Of a DNA stretch of 64,000 bases, positions 56,201 to 64,000 are shown in pieces. The notes under the pieces are model-generated. The model had not been told where the DNA came from. It saw only the letters and a program-made list of their open reading frames with translations, and ran no database searches. Both the position numbers and the translations under genes were made by a program. The stretch spans positions 310,001 to 374,000 of the forward strand of contig JANFAH010000004.1 in NCBI GenBank assembly GCA_024663395.1. The letters run 5' to 3'. Position 1 is the first letter of the stretch; each line of letters begins with the position of its first letter. The stretch is from Pisolithus tinctorius (taxonomy: Eukaryota; Basidiomycota; Agaricomycetes; Boletales; Pisolithaceae).

Positions 56201-56933
56201 GCAGGACAACTGGGCTGAACTACTACCGCTAGCTGAGTTTGCCTACAACAATGCACCCAGCGCTACGACCAGGGTATCACCCTTCTTCGCCAATAAGGGT
56301 TATCACCCTAATATCTTGGCCTTCCCTGAGCGCAACCTCACATCCAACCGGGCTCGTGATTATGCAGTGGACTTAGATTCACTGCACCAGTACCTATGTG
56401 AAGAAATGGCTCTTGCCCAGCAATGCTACCAAGGACCGGCAGATGCTAAGCACATGCTGGCCCCGGACTTCAAAGTGGGTGACAATGTCTATGTAAAAGC
56501 CAGGTACTTCCGGTCGACCTGGCCCTCCAAGAAACTAAGTGAGAAGAACCTTGGGCCCTACCCCATAATAGCCCAGGCCGGCTCTCACTCATTCACCCTG
56601 CGTCTACCAGACTCTATGCGCGCTGTACACCCGGTCTTCCACGTTTCCCAGCTTGAACCGGCCATCCCAAATACCATACCCAACCGGTCTCAACCTCCAC
56701 CCCCACCAGTAGATGTCGATGGCGATTTAGAATTCGAGGTAGCAGAGATACTTGATTCAAAGGTCGACCGGCGCAGAAGGTGTTGGTTGCAGTACCTGGT
56801 CCGGTGGACTGGTTATGAGGGAACTGACGAAGAAACTACCTGGGTGTTAGCAACAGAGCTGGACAACGCATCAGAACTCGTTCAAGAGTATCATGACCGG
56901 TACCCGCACAAACCCGGTCCCTTTCAGAAATAA
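53268..56933 (+). CDS. pol: Pol of element E (PR-RT-RNase H-IN-chromodomain)
   Basis: Intact 1221-codon frame, in frame with the upstream -1 extension from 53206, so it is probably made as Gag-Pol. Protease TLVDSGSTHSF near residue 36. RT core from about 260 with YLDDILIYS near 418. RNase H VETDASDYAIAG near 564. Integrase zinc finger (HFGQNRTLELI...CTTCAQAK, ~795-835) and triad SMDFIEQL (~864), TSDRGSEF (~925), DGQTERT (~961). Chromodomain at 1149-1215 (FEVAEILDSKVDRRRR, YLVRWTGYEGTDEETTW), which would target insertion to modified histones. This is the best-preserved chromovirus Pol in the window. Confidence 0.95.
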   Translation: MEARLNASALSNPNSLTPHVSIVSHDLPRFRTLVDSGSTHSFIDKDFVNQHSFAPYPVSPIQLWLFDGSSSFVITQAVDLLVQFATGNVTPVALFLAPLDSECKIVLGHDWLTRYNLSIDWVLSSLTFWTSTGGMPTPSTPPATPVLTGLPKSGLTDQPNPGPAPSVPSVDSPVRTPLKAPPIALINAAAYVRACKLEGSTQFQLHLRPLDPVLARSTSTGPPPDLAGVPKDYHDFADVFSKAKASTLPPHWEYDLKIELEEGTTPPVGTIYSLSPVELQALRAFIDENLTTSFIRPTSSPYAAPVLFVKKKDGSLWLCVDFRGLNKLTKKDWYPLPLISDLLDSPSHAKIYTKIDLRHAYHLVWIAPRDEWKTAFRTRYGSYEWLVMPFGLTNAPAAFQRFINSIFADMLDVCVVVYLDDILIYSRDESSHKQHVQEVLRRLRLHGLYAKPEKCEFHSDSVEYLGYHLSPAGLTMSSEKVKAICDWPEPRKVKDIQSFLGFANFYRRFIFNYSDIVVPLTQLTRKGAPWNFSEECRQSFNKLKQAFTTAPVLTHFSPEAPITVETDASDYAIAGILSITSGDGQIRPVAFYSCTLTAPELNYDTHDKELLAIFEAFRTWRHYLEGSAVPVDVVTNHKNLEYFSTSKVLTRRQAHWSEFLSQFNMVIRFRPGKLGAKPDALTRRWDVYPKEGDSDYAWVNPQNLRPVFTQEQLATSLCATYLEYPVLRAVALMDVEKLHNDILSALPSDPVAQVQFSDTSDSWWSVDDTGFLRLDGRIYVPDSNDLRLRVLRFKHDHPLSSHFGQNRTLELIRREYTWPSLRTFVKDYVQSCTTCAQAKVPRHQPYSLLKQLPVPEKPWNSISMDFIEQLLASTGFTAILVVVDRLSKQAIFIPTHDTITAPELAKLFLMHMFSKHGVPAHVTSDRGSEFVSHFFRSLGKALDMCLHFTSGYHPEGDGQTERTNQTLEQYLRVYCNYQQDNWAELLPLAEFAYNNAPSATTRVSPFFANKGYHPNILAFPERNLTSNRARDYAVDLDSLHQYLCEEMALAQQCYQGPADAKHMLAPDFKVGDNVYVKARYFRSTWPSKKLSEKNLGPYPIIAQAGSHSFTLRLPDSMRAVHPVFHVSQLEPAIPNTIPNRSQPPPPPVDVDGDLEFEVAEILDSKVDRRRRCWLQYLVRWTGYEGTDEETTWVLATELDNASELVQEYHDRYPHKPGPFQK
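55335..55346 (+). promoter_or_regulatory. Internal (central) polypurine tract in E pol
   Basis: AAAGAGGGGGAT within codons for YPKEGDS between RNase H and integrase. It shares AAGAGGGGGAT with the 3' tract at 58290-58302. It is conserved in A and F and probably in G. Confidence 0.6.
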
Positions 56934-57113
56934 TCCAGAACCGGTCTCAAGTTTCCTTTCTCTTTATCTGTTTCTCCTATCTAGTACTTACTATGTCTTG
57001 ATTTCCTTTATTTTTCTCTATATTGTTTTCTTTCACACTTCAGAACCGGAACCGGGCATTGGCATTCACAAAGCGTACAGAAAGGGAAGGTACTACTCTA
57101 CACACACGTGACC

Positions 57114-58189
57114 TCAGACTTGGGACCCAGCGGAACTGGCACCGGCCTGATCACCTGACTCAGACCGGGACCAGCTTTCCTCCTCTTCCTCCCTCAGCCC
57201 CTCCAACTCATCGTCGAGTCCCTCGACTTCCCTGTCTTCCTCGTCGGTGGTGTCCTGGTCTGAAGGCACTTCCAGCGCCAGGAATTTGAAGCGCTCTTCG
57301 ACATAGGTTTCATACGACCGGGCGAACCAGTAGAAGTTTCGGGAAACCTCCTTTTGCGCTGTCGCAAGACTGGCCATGTTGTCGGCCACGTGCTCCACCG
57401 CCTTGATCAGGCGCTCCATCTGATCGCCGGTAACAGGACTGGCCCCGGTCTCAGCGCTGGTCTTCTTCGTCGAAGGCCCCTCCTCTATGTCATCCTCCTC
57501 GTCACCTGCACCCTCGGTTACCTTTGCAGATGGACATCGCGACCTCTTCTTCTTCTCACCCGCACAAGGGGACGTCACATCCGCTTTCCTCTTCCCCTTG
57601 TCCCCAGCCGGCCCAGCACCGGCCTCACCTTCGACCGGCCACTGGCAGCGCTCCTTGAGCTCATTGCACCGGTTACACACCATGCGCTTCTTCTTACCAT
57701 CGGTGCTGCGCAGGCAAGGCGTGTTGGTCCAGGCACAGTGAAGGCAACTGTTGGAATGTTAGTCATCAACACCAATGATGGTCGTCACAGTACTCACCGA
57801 GGACTCATCACCTCGATGTTTGGCCCGGCCCCAGTGGAACTACCAACCAGGGCATCAGCCCGCCAGCTCTCAGCCTCCTTTCTGGCCTCTTCAGCCTTGC
57901 ATGCAGCCTCTATCCTCTGTGCCTCTGCCTCTGCGCGTGCCCTTTCCTCTTCGAGCCGGGCTTGCTCCTGCCTCTCAGCCTCCAACCGGGCTTCTTCAGC
58001 CAGCTGGGCTTCCTCCTGCACCTTCGCCTTGCGCCTCTTACGCTCAGCCAACTTGCCCCGGATGGCCTCATCGTCGTCGTCGCTGCCTACCTGCAGCTCT
58101 GCGCTCGTTGCCCGGGTCAGGTTGGGCAGTATGTCTTGATCGTATGGTGTTCTGGACTGGCGAATAGACATGTCGAAGTGAGGAGACAA
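57114..58189 (-). CDS. Antisense two-exon gene of E (coiled coil + Cys cluster)
   Basis: Exon 1 58189-57798, intron 57797-57748 (50 nt, GTGAGT...ACAACAG-type ends with a GACTAAC branch-like site), exon 2 57747-57114; 1026 nt, 341 residues. Residues ~45-115 form a Glu/Arg/Ala coiled coil. Directly after the intron is a cysteine cluster, CLHCAWTNTPC then CNRCNELKERC with a following W, in the style of a fungal zinc cluster. A Lys-rich stretch, a possible second helix (MERLIKAVEHVADNMASLAT) and an acidic tail follow. It starts 113 bp inside the 3' LTR and converges on pol, ending 180 bp from it. Intron and cluster are conserved in A and F. Function unknown; a transcriptional regulator or RNA-binding accessory protein is a guess. 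Confidence 0.75.
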
Positions 58190-58289
58190 ACCTGAGGTGG
58201 ACCGGTCTTAAGTCCCCCGGTTTTCAAGGTCAGACACAAAATTTTTGATCTCAGCATTGTCCTCATTGGAGCCTCGTGGGCTTGGCTCC

Positions 58290-58302
58290 AAGAGGGGGAT
58301 AC
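58290..58302 (+). promoter_or_regulatory. 3' polypurine tract of E
   Basis: AAGAGGGGGATAC directly before the 3' LTR start TGTCATGACC. Confidence 0.75.
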
Positions 58303-58877
58303 TGTCATGACCATGCCCAGACCACCCCAGACCAGCTCTACCCCGGTCTCAACCGGTCCTGTCCAACCCTTGCCCCGGTCCCGGCCTTAACCCTTTGACC
58401 CAGAAACATGTTAGCTCGCGAGGCACTGCAAGGCAGTGCCCAGTCAAGTTGTCCCCTCAGTTAGTACCGGGCCAGTGTAACACCTGGCCCAGCCACATCT
58501 CCTGCCCCGGTTCCCGGTAATCCCTTGTTCATAGTCCTTGCTTGATAAGATTCTTTGTAACACTACTTACCAATCATCGCTGTACCGGCGCAGACCGGTC
58601 TCCGGTGCTACGTTAACACTTAGGTTACTTCTAGTATTTAAGCCATAGGATATTCTGTTTAGCCTCAGTCTGAAATCAACTTAGTTCCCATCTTAGCCCG
58701 GTCTCCCTGTTCATCTGTCTTCTGCTTCTCGACCGGACTACGGCCCACACAAGGGAATAGCGCTGCGTCATCAGTCGCTAAGTCCAGCAGTCCAAAACCT
58801 TTGATATCTCGTGTTACCCTCTGACCCCCGACTGGACTCCGGACCGGCCTTGGACCGGTAAAGACCCAGACTTAACA
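58303..58877 (+). repeat. 3' LTR of E
   Basis: 575 bp, same length as the 5' LTR; ends TTAACA and is followed by the GAACA duplication. On its minus strand it or the 113 bp inside it would have to supply the promoter of the antisense gene. Confidence 0.95.
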
Positions 58878-58882
58878 GAACA

Positions 58883-58960
58883 TGAGATAAAACAAAGTAT
58901 CTTTTCAAAGATTTTTTTTCCCTATGTCTGTACAATGAAAATTGTAAAATGCTTGCTGTG
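58883..58960. repeat. Right arm of P, middle segment
   Basis: Continues the arm after E; matches the reverse complement of 36661-36740 (AATTGTAAAATGCTTGCTGTG). Confidence 0.75.
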
Positions 58961-59164
58961 TCAGGTCATGAGGGAGCTTTGGTGTCCTGACCTTGAAACA
59001 TCCTTCCTTCATTTGCACCATCCCCAGTCATAGTTGTCAAGACCAGTGTCTGAATTGACCAGTTTCACTTTTGCAAATGTAAAAAAGAGGGCATCTTCCA
59101 CCATGGGGAGTGGGGTGGGGTTGTTGTGCAGGGGCAGTTGGATTGTGTTGAATGTGGCTGTGCT

Positions 59165-59560
59165 AGAGAGATTCTTGTCACAAAGCAGTTCTGGGATGGG
59201 AGTCCTTCCATAGAAAGTATGGATGTGGACATCTGACACACACTTCACTAGCTGCCTGGTATGGCAGAGGACAGTGACAAATACTCCACTGTTTACAGGC
59301 TCCAACTGCTGCAGTGTTGCAAGCATGAAGACTGCAGTCTTGCCATGACCCAATTTTGCTTGACAGAGGACATCCATTACCAAACCTGCCTGAGGGATAC
59401 ATCATTCTTGTTGAACTGCATTTGAATTGGAATCAGTCAAATGATGGACATGGCATTGACTTGTATGGAGAACTTTACCCTCAGAGGGATGCTCAAAGCT
59501 GAAGTCACTGATTGCTTGTAACAGCACTGGTTTAAGTGACAAGATTTTTGTTGTCATATG
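59165..59560 (-). pseudogene. SUB2/UAP56 DEAD-box helicase fragment
   Basis: Reads LKPVLLQAISDFSFEHPSE, an intron (59478-59416, GTAAAG...TGCAG, 63 nt), then VQQE, TGA (59402-59404), [32 protein letters not shown] and LCHTRQL. This matches the Q-motif, motif I (normally AKSGMGKT) and motif Ia of the mRNA-export helicase family. About 14 residues are then missing before [13 protein letters not shown]. The intron joins HPSE to VQQE in the correct phase, so the capture was from genomic DNA. Only about the first third of the protein is present, so it is not functional as a helicase. Confidence 0.85.
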
Positions 59561-60724
59561 GGCTGTGGAGGCATGAGCAGGGGGGGAGGGTGTGTGGTGG
59601 AGGTGCTGGAGTGATAAAGGCAGACATACTGAAGGTGCTGGTAAGAGACTCACCACTGACTAAGATGCCTCAGTTACTGGAGTGCCTCATTTATGGCCAA
59701 GAGATCAAAGGCTGGGAGGGTAGTAAGGGAGTTGGTGGCAGCATGTGCATGTCATTAGAACTAGGGGGTGAGGTGGATGGAAAGTTCAGAGAAGAGCTCA
59801 AGCTGACTACACTGACCTTCTGGAAGAATCTCAGGCTATTGCTGCATCATACAATTTGTATGATTTGGCATGCATAGTCATCTGGTTCTTCATCTTTCCA
59901 AGGCTTTGTCTGGGCATGCTAATTTTCATAGGATTTGTGATCATTGGTGATCACGATATGATTGCACTGTCTGGAGCTTGGACCAGGGGGACTTTGGAAA
60001 TAGCACTGCAGTGGTTATGTAAGCAGGTGACTTGTACATGTGCATGCAAGCTCCTGCAAGCTCTAATGCCTACCCCTGCCTTTCCCCACCTGTTTGTTCC
60101 TGCCATAACAAAATGTTTTGCCTGGGCAGCATTGCTTGTACCCTAGTTGTTTATTCTCACATAGGGTGGGGGTTGTGATCTTTGTTAAGTCAAACATGTG
60201 TGTGGTTAGGTCAGACAAGTTGCTGGTGTCATGTGACTTCCCCTCCATCTGTACTGATTCTGGCCTCACATAGGAAGGATGGTAGAAATCAGACAATTAC
60301 CAGCAAATCTTTCCTCTTATTGTACTGAAGTATCAAGCATTACATGGCTTTCAAATGATTTGAATGGTGAATACTTGTTACCACAGCTATTTTCAGTTGT
60401 GGCATTACTGGTGCTCATCCAGATGCCAGAACATGGTGTCTGTACCTATGCAAGATATCACTGGGACTCAAAAGTACAGTACAACTATTTCACTGCTCTG
60501 CTATTGTCATTGAGTGATCAACCATTGGAGGATGTTTGAGTCTGACATAGAGCACTATGCCTGTGATCAATTACCATCTATGAGGGCATTGGGAAGTGAT
60601 TGTGTTGTGAAGTCTGCTGGGATATGGATCAATGGTACATATCTCTACACAGTCTATCCCTAATGTGATCCATAAATGAACTATCAAAGTTTTGAATACC
60701 ACAGATGTTCCACATGCAGATGCT
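59561..60724. other. Interior of the TIR transposon, no identified gene
   Basis: About 1.1 kb, CpG-poor. A plus-strand frame at 59536-59877 and a shorter one at 60279-60539 have no recognisable domain. Origin unknown; possibly other captured DNA. Confidence 0.35.
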
Positions 60725-60953
60725 GCATTCCAGAATGACCTCACCCTACTACCCATGGTAGAAGATGCCCTCTTTTGTGCATCTGCAAAAGTGAGACTGA
60801 TTGATCTGGACACTAGTCTTGACAACTACAACTGGGAACAGTGTGGACAAAGGGAGCATGTTTCAAGGTCAGGATACTGAAGCTCCCTCACAACCTGAAC
60901 TAGTAGAATCCCCTGTTCAACTGACTCAAGTCCAATTCAATAAGGTGGCCTTT

Positions 60954-61494
60954 TGTCATAGCTGTGCCTTGACCATGGCTGGACTTGGCCTTGTTCTCAC
61001 TTGGTCCAGCCTTGGCCTTGGCCTTGCCAAACCCTTACCTCCAGTAGGTCTAGCATGGTTAGTGCTGCTTTACAGTGCATGTCATTTTGGTTGAGCCTGA
61101 CCTGGCTTCACCCCCAGTCTGCCCTTGTCTATGTCCCAATCTCCATTTGTCTTGGTCATACATTACTAATACTATTCTTACCAATCATATTAGCAATCTT
61201 TGTGAGACTGGCATTACTGGTCTCTGTACTATAGTTTGTTTCCAGTATATAAACCTGTAGATACTTGGCCTGTACTTCTCCAGTCTGAAATCAATTAAGT
61301 CTCATCTGATATCCCCATCTTGGCCTCAGACTCAGACTGCAACCCATGCAAGGGAATAGTGCTGCATCTTCAGTCACTAAGTCCAATCAGTCCATCATCT
61401 GTACCTCTGCTCCCCCCCCTAATCCTGACCTTTTGGCCTTGCACCTGCTTCAGTCTCTGGTCTGGTCTCAAACCAAGACACAACAGACTTGACA
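60954..61494 (+). mobile_element. Solo LTR (E-like), TSD CCTTT
   Basis: 541 bp, TGTCATAGCTGTG...ACTTGACA, flanked by CCTTT at 60949-60953 and 61495-61499. It contains the start block CAGTCTGAAATCAATTAAG and the U5 motif GCAAGGGAATAGTGCTG, both as in E but CpG-depleted. The left arm of P (near 36610-36640) gives the empty site. Confidence 0.88.
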
Positions 61495-61499
61495 CCTTT

Positions 61500-61592
61500 G
61501 CATTTACAGAGCTAGACATGTTCTCTCCAGATTCCCCTTCAGAGCCTGTCCAACCTCCTGACCATGAACTGCAATACATCTCCATCCTAAAC
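61500..61592. repeat. Right arm of P, outer segment
   Basis: TTTACAGAGCTAG...CAGAGCCTGTCCAACCTCC...GCAATACATC, matching the reverse complement of 36537-36625 on the left arm. Confidence 0.75.
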
Positions 61593-62160
61593 TGTCACAA
61601 CTGTGCATTTTTCCTAAGTCCCTACTCACTCCACACCCTACTCTGCCAGTCATTCACTTACTCTGCACCAACTCTGCCCACCCCCTACCATTTATGAACT
61701 TTCTCTACTGTGTCTATTGTCAGACCTGTACTGGTCTACAGTTGGACTGCATGGACCATCCTCCAAGAGGTCATGTGACCATCTTTCAGACTTCTCCTTG
61801 ACAACACACAGTCAGGTACTCTGCAGCATGCACACCACATGGTTCAGTGCCTGGACTGTTTCCTTTTTGGTTTGTTCTATGTTACCCATCATGTGTTCTC
61901 CATCTTCCTTTCATTCATCATCCAGGAAGTTTTTACTTGAGAATTTCAAATCTCTGGATGTCAGTTCTGATTCTGGTTACTGTACCTCTGTAGTAGTATA
62001 AAAGCATGTACAGTACTCTGCTGTTCTTCAGTATGAATGTCACCAAAGTTCCTACTCCATATCTCTCCATCTTCTGTCTGACAGAGTTGTCTCTGAACAT
62101 CCATCTGGTCTCTTCCTCTGAAATATGAGGGCTGAGATCCTGCAAGGGAGTAGTGCTGTC
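61593..62160 (+). repeat. LTR of the A/F family (right end uncertain)
   Basis: Begins TGTCACAACTG. TATAAAAG box near 61999, start block CAGTATGAATGTCACC near 62030, U5 motif GCAAGGGAGTAGTGC near 62143. No second LTR, coding region or target duplication was found, so it is a truncated or solo LTR. Confidence 0.6.
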
Positions 62161-62774
62161 ATGCACCAAAGGTGTTTGGTGATGTGGACATGGATAATGC
62201 TGATGAATGGAGATGAAAGACTAGAGCCCTAATGTGTAGAATGACAGCCAGGAACATTGGCAGTCATCCTTCACACAAGAACAAGTCATCAATGCCAAAA
62301 GAAAAGAGAAGGAAGTGAGTTAAGTGGTGATAAAAATTCTCAAGTGCCTGTGTACAGCATTCCAGTTTTTGATGTAAACCCACCATTTCTGCAGATACTG
62401 ACACTGTTCCCACACTTGCTTATAGTGCTCAGCCACACAATCCTACCTTCTGAAATTGGGAAGGATCTGTGCACTCCACATGTTTCTACAGCACTCCCTC
62501 CAAAAGATGCTCATTTCATAAATTCTTCTGATATGGCCACCTCCACATCAATCATTTCACTTGTCCCCTTTGCTAGGGACCATGGCTACATATATTCACC
62601 AGGAATTCCTACTAGCTTCTGTCCTGAAGCATCCTGGTACATCCCATCCTCATCTGCCCCCTCCCAGCTCATCCAGCTTGGACAGTACATTCTTTTTGTC
62701 AGTATGACCTCTAGGGGGACATTCTTTGGTCACCTCAGGTCTGTCATTCAGTTAGAAAGGTTTTATTTGGTTGT
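62161..62774 (+). other. Unassigned segment with a 198-codon frame
   Basis: A frame opens at 62257 and runs to 62853, its last ~25 codons entering LTR sequence. The peptide (NSQVPVYSIPVFDVNPPFL, SWYIPSSSAPSQLIQLGQY) has no domain I recognise. It could be a remnant of a host or transposon gene, or chance. Confidence 0.25.
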
Positions 62775-62935
62775 ATCAAGTCTGTGGTGTCTGGGTTCAA
62801 GACCAGACCAGAGACCAAAGTGGGCACAAGGCCAAAGGGTCAGGATCAGATGAGGAGCTGAGGTACAGAGGGGAGGACTGGTTGGACTTAGTGACTGAAG
62901 ACACAGCACTATTCTGAGTCCAAGGCTGAGGTGGG
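62775..62935 (-). repeat. U5 end of an E-like LTR, inverted
   Basis: On the minus strand it reads CAGTCACTAAGTCCAACCAG...CAGACTTGATACA, matching the 3' third of the solo LTR at 60954-61494. No other part is present. Confidence 0.6.
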
Positions 62936-62953
62936 GTTATCAGAGTAGACTTA

Positions 62954-63170
62954 CAGTGAGGGACAAAAGTGTTGCAATGTTTGTGAGGTGTGACTTGTTG
63001 CTGATGTAGCTCAGGCTATTCTGCACAGATAATCATGATACCTATACCATTGGAAAGGGGAGACTCTAAGCTTTCCAGCGCACTAAGGTTCAGTCCAAAC
63101 AACGCAATACATGCCGAGATACACCCTATTCTTTCTGAAAAGTGCATTGCAATGCTTTTGTCCCTGACTG
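62954..63170. mobile_element. Tc1/mariner-like MITE
   Basis: 217 bp with 26-bp inverted ends: CAGTGAGGGACAAAAGTG and, on the complement, CAGTCAGGGACAAAAGCA, both followed by TTGCAATG. A TA precedes the left end; the right TA is not preserved. The inner sequence is non-coding. Mariner assignment rests on the CAGT...GGGACAAAAG end type. Confidence 0.65.
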
Positions 63171-63483
63171 GTGAAATCATGAAATGTGACCTTTTGATGG
63201 GATTGAGGGCATGGAGGATGGGAAAAAATGATTACATAATACACCACATGATCTTCCAGATGATTTGTCAGCATGTAAACAATGACAAACATTGGACTTG
63301 TACCACTAATCCTCCCTCTTTTACCACAACTCATGAAATCATCTCTCTAGCTCACATGGACATTTTCTCAAGGAATTTTTATCAAATACTGGTGGCCACC
63401 ACAGTTCCATCATTATAACATGCTCTCAGAACCATCAGTCCCTTAAAAAACCTGCTGTCAGTCATTTCCTGGACTGTTTCCTC

Positions 63484-63640
63484 CCCCATGCCTGATGTGT
63501 TCTGGGACGAATCAGTACTTGGAAGGCTGAAAATGTTATGGAGGTCAATCTGGCACTTCAGAACATGATGTACAAACCTGTCCCCTCTCAACCAATGCAT
63601 TTCTGGCACAGGGACACTGATATGGAAGTTGGGGTGAGAC
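63484..63640. repeat. Inverted repeat, left arm
   Basis: Pairs with 63840-64000 (for example TGTTCTGGGACGAATCAGTA and its complement, AACCAATGCATTTCTGGCAC and its complement). The spacer is about 200 bp. The right arm is cut by the window edge. Confidence 0.75.
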
Positions 63641-63839
63641 AAAACCTCCTTGTGCTCTGAGCACCATAAGAGGGTTCACTAGATCTTGCTCTGATCTGAA
63701 CTATAGATGACTGGGTAAGGATTATTTGGTCATATGTGACCAAAGGCAATATTCAGGGCCAGATGGAAGCACAGGATTCTGCTCCATGGCAGTTCAGTAG
63801 CATATCCTTCTGATGACACCCAGGGGTAAAGAGGATTTT

Positions 63840-64000
63840 GTCTTGCCCTAACTTCCATACCACTGTCCCTGTGCCAGAAATGCATTGGTTGAGAGGGGAC
63901 AGGTTTGTACATCATGTTCTGAAGTGCCAGATTGACCTCCATAACATTTTCAGCCTTCCAAGTACTGATTCGTCCCAGAACACATCAGGCATGGGGGAGG
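63840..64000. repeat. Inverted repeat, right arm (cut by window end)
   Basis: Reverse complement of 63484-63640. The element may extend beyond the window. No transposase or gene was recognised in or between the arms. Confidence 0.75.

Larger units (their letters stand above)
51183..58877 (+). mobile_element. Retroelement E with antisense gene, TSD GAACA
   Basis: 7695-bp chromodomain Ty3/gypsy element with two 575-bp LTRs, flanked by GAACA at 51178-51182 and 58878-58882. Joining the flanks restores the arm sequence seen near 36740. Pol and the antisense gene are intact; gag has one TGA. It is rich in CCGG motifs and retains many CpGs. Confidence 0.95.
58961..60898. mobile_element. TIR transposon carrying a SUB2 gene fragment
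   Basis: 1938 bp with imperfect inverted ends of about 175 bp: TCAGGTCATGAGGGAGC at 58961 and GCTCCCTCACAACCTGA ending at 60898. Inner parts also pair (ATGGTGGAAGATGCCCTC / ATGGTAGAAGATGCCCTC). The left arm of P at 36640-36670 shows the empty site GCTTGCTGTGTGAACTAG. No transposase was seen and no clear target duplication, so the superfamily is unassigned. Carrying a cellular gene piece makes it resemble Pack-type elements. Confidence 0.7.

Noticed and set aside
57354..58139. 261-codon plus-strand frame in E downstream of pol
   Set aside because: Opposite the antisense gene and crosses its intron; composition is that of a shadow. The minus strand has splice sites in correct phase.
62257..62853. 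198-codon frame as a host gene
   Set aside because: Its 3' end runs into an inverted LTR and no domain is recognisable; listed only as an unassigned segment.
1..64000. tRNA or rRNA genes
   Set aside because: No segment with recognisable A/B boxes or rRNA core sequence was noticed; a covariance search could not be run.

Overview
The window looks like a transposon graveyard from a filamentous basidiomycete, probably an Agaricomycete. Three things suggest this: chromodomain Ty3/gypsy retroelements, a fungal-type PIF/Harbinger element with roughly 50-nt introns, and pervasive CpG-to-TpG decay. I found no intact ordinary host gene in 64 kb. The only recognisable cellular gene is a broken SUB2/UAP56 helicase fragment carried inside a DNA transposon. 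All element names here (A-H, P) are mine.

Layout. 1-7813: element H, minus strand, with intact gag-protease and pol frames and a 5' LTR. 7814-12130: a pyrimidine-rich, mostly non-coding remnant (G) with two polypurine tracts and an LTR. 12131-14568: 3' end of a truncated element (D), its LTR split by a solo LTR. 14569-27641: element A, decayed, with element B (18911-24764, minus strand, TSD AAGGG) inserted in its pol. 27642-32098: element F, an internally deleted relative of A in the opposite orientation, almost without CpG. 32100-61592: an old AT-rich unit (P) with long inverted arms. It is interrupted by a two-gene Harbinger transposon (32497-36536), a 5.6-kb foldback palindrome (37971-43533), retroelement C (43734-49581, TSD ACTAA), retroelement E (51183-58877, TSD GAACA), a small TIR transposon carrying a SUB2 fragment (58961-60898), and two LTRs. 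61593-64000: LTR pieces, a mariner-like MITE and an inverted repeat cut by the window edge.

How the elements work. Elements A/E/F and B/C each encode Gag with a zinc knuckle, then protease-RT-RNase H-integrase-chromodomain. Gag and Pol are in different frames (-1), and a canonical slippery heptamer lies at or just before each gag stop. In E and in B/C the primer-binding site is complementary to the predicted 5' end of the element's own transcript, as in Tf1 self-priming; H instead has a TGG-type site. E, A and F share an internal second polypurine tract. They also share a two-exon gene on the strand opposite pol, between pol and the 3' LTR, encoding a coiled coil and a cysteine cluster. I regard that antisense gene as the most interesting system here.

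Nearly every nonsense codon I traced is TGA where a relative has Arg (CGA/CGG). Most LTR-pair differences I read are CpG transitions. This suggests cytosine methylation as the main inactivating force. All comparisons were done by eye; no alignment or database search was run.
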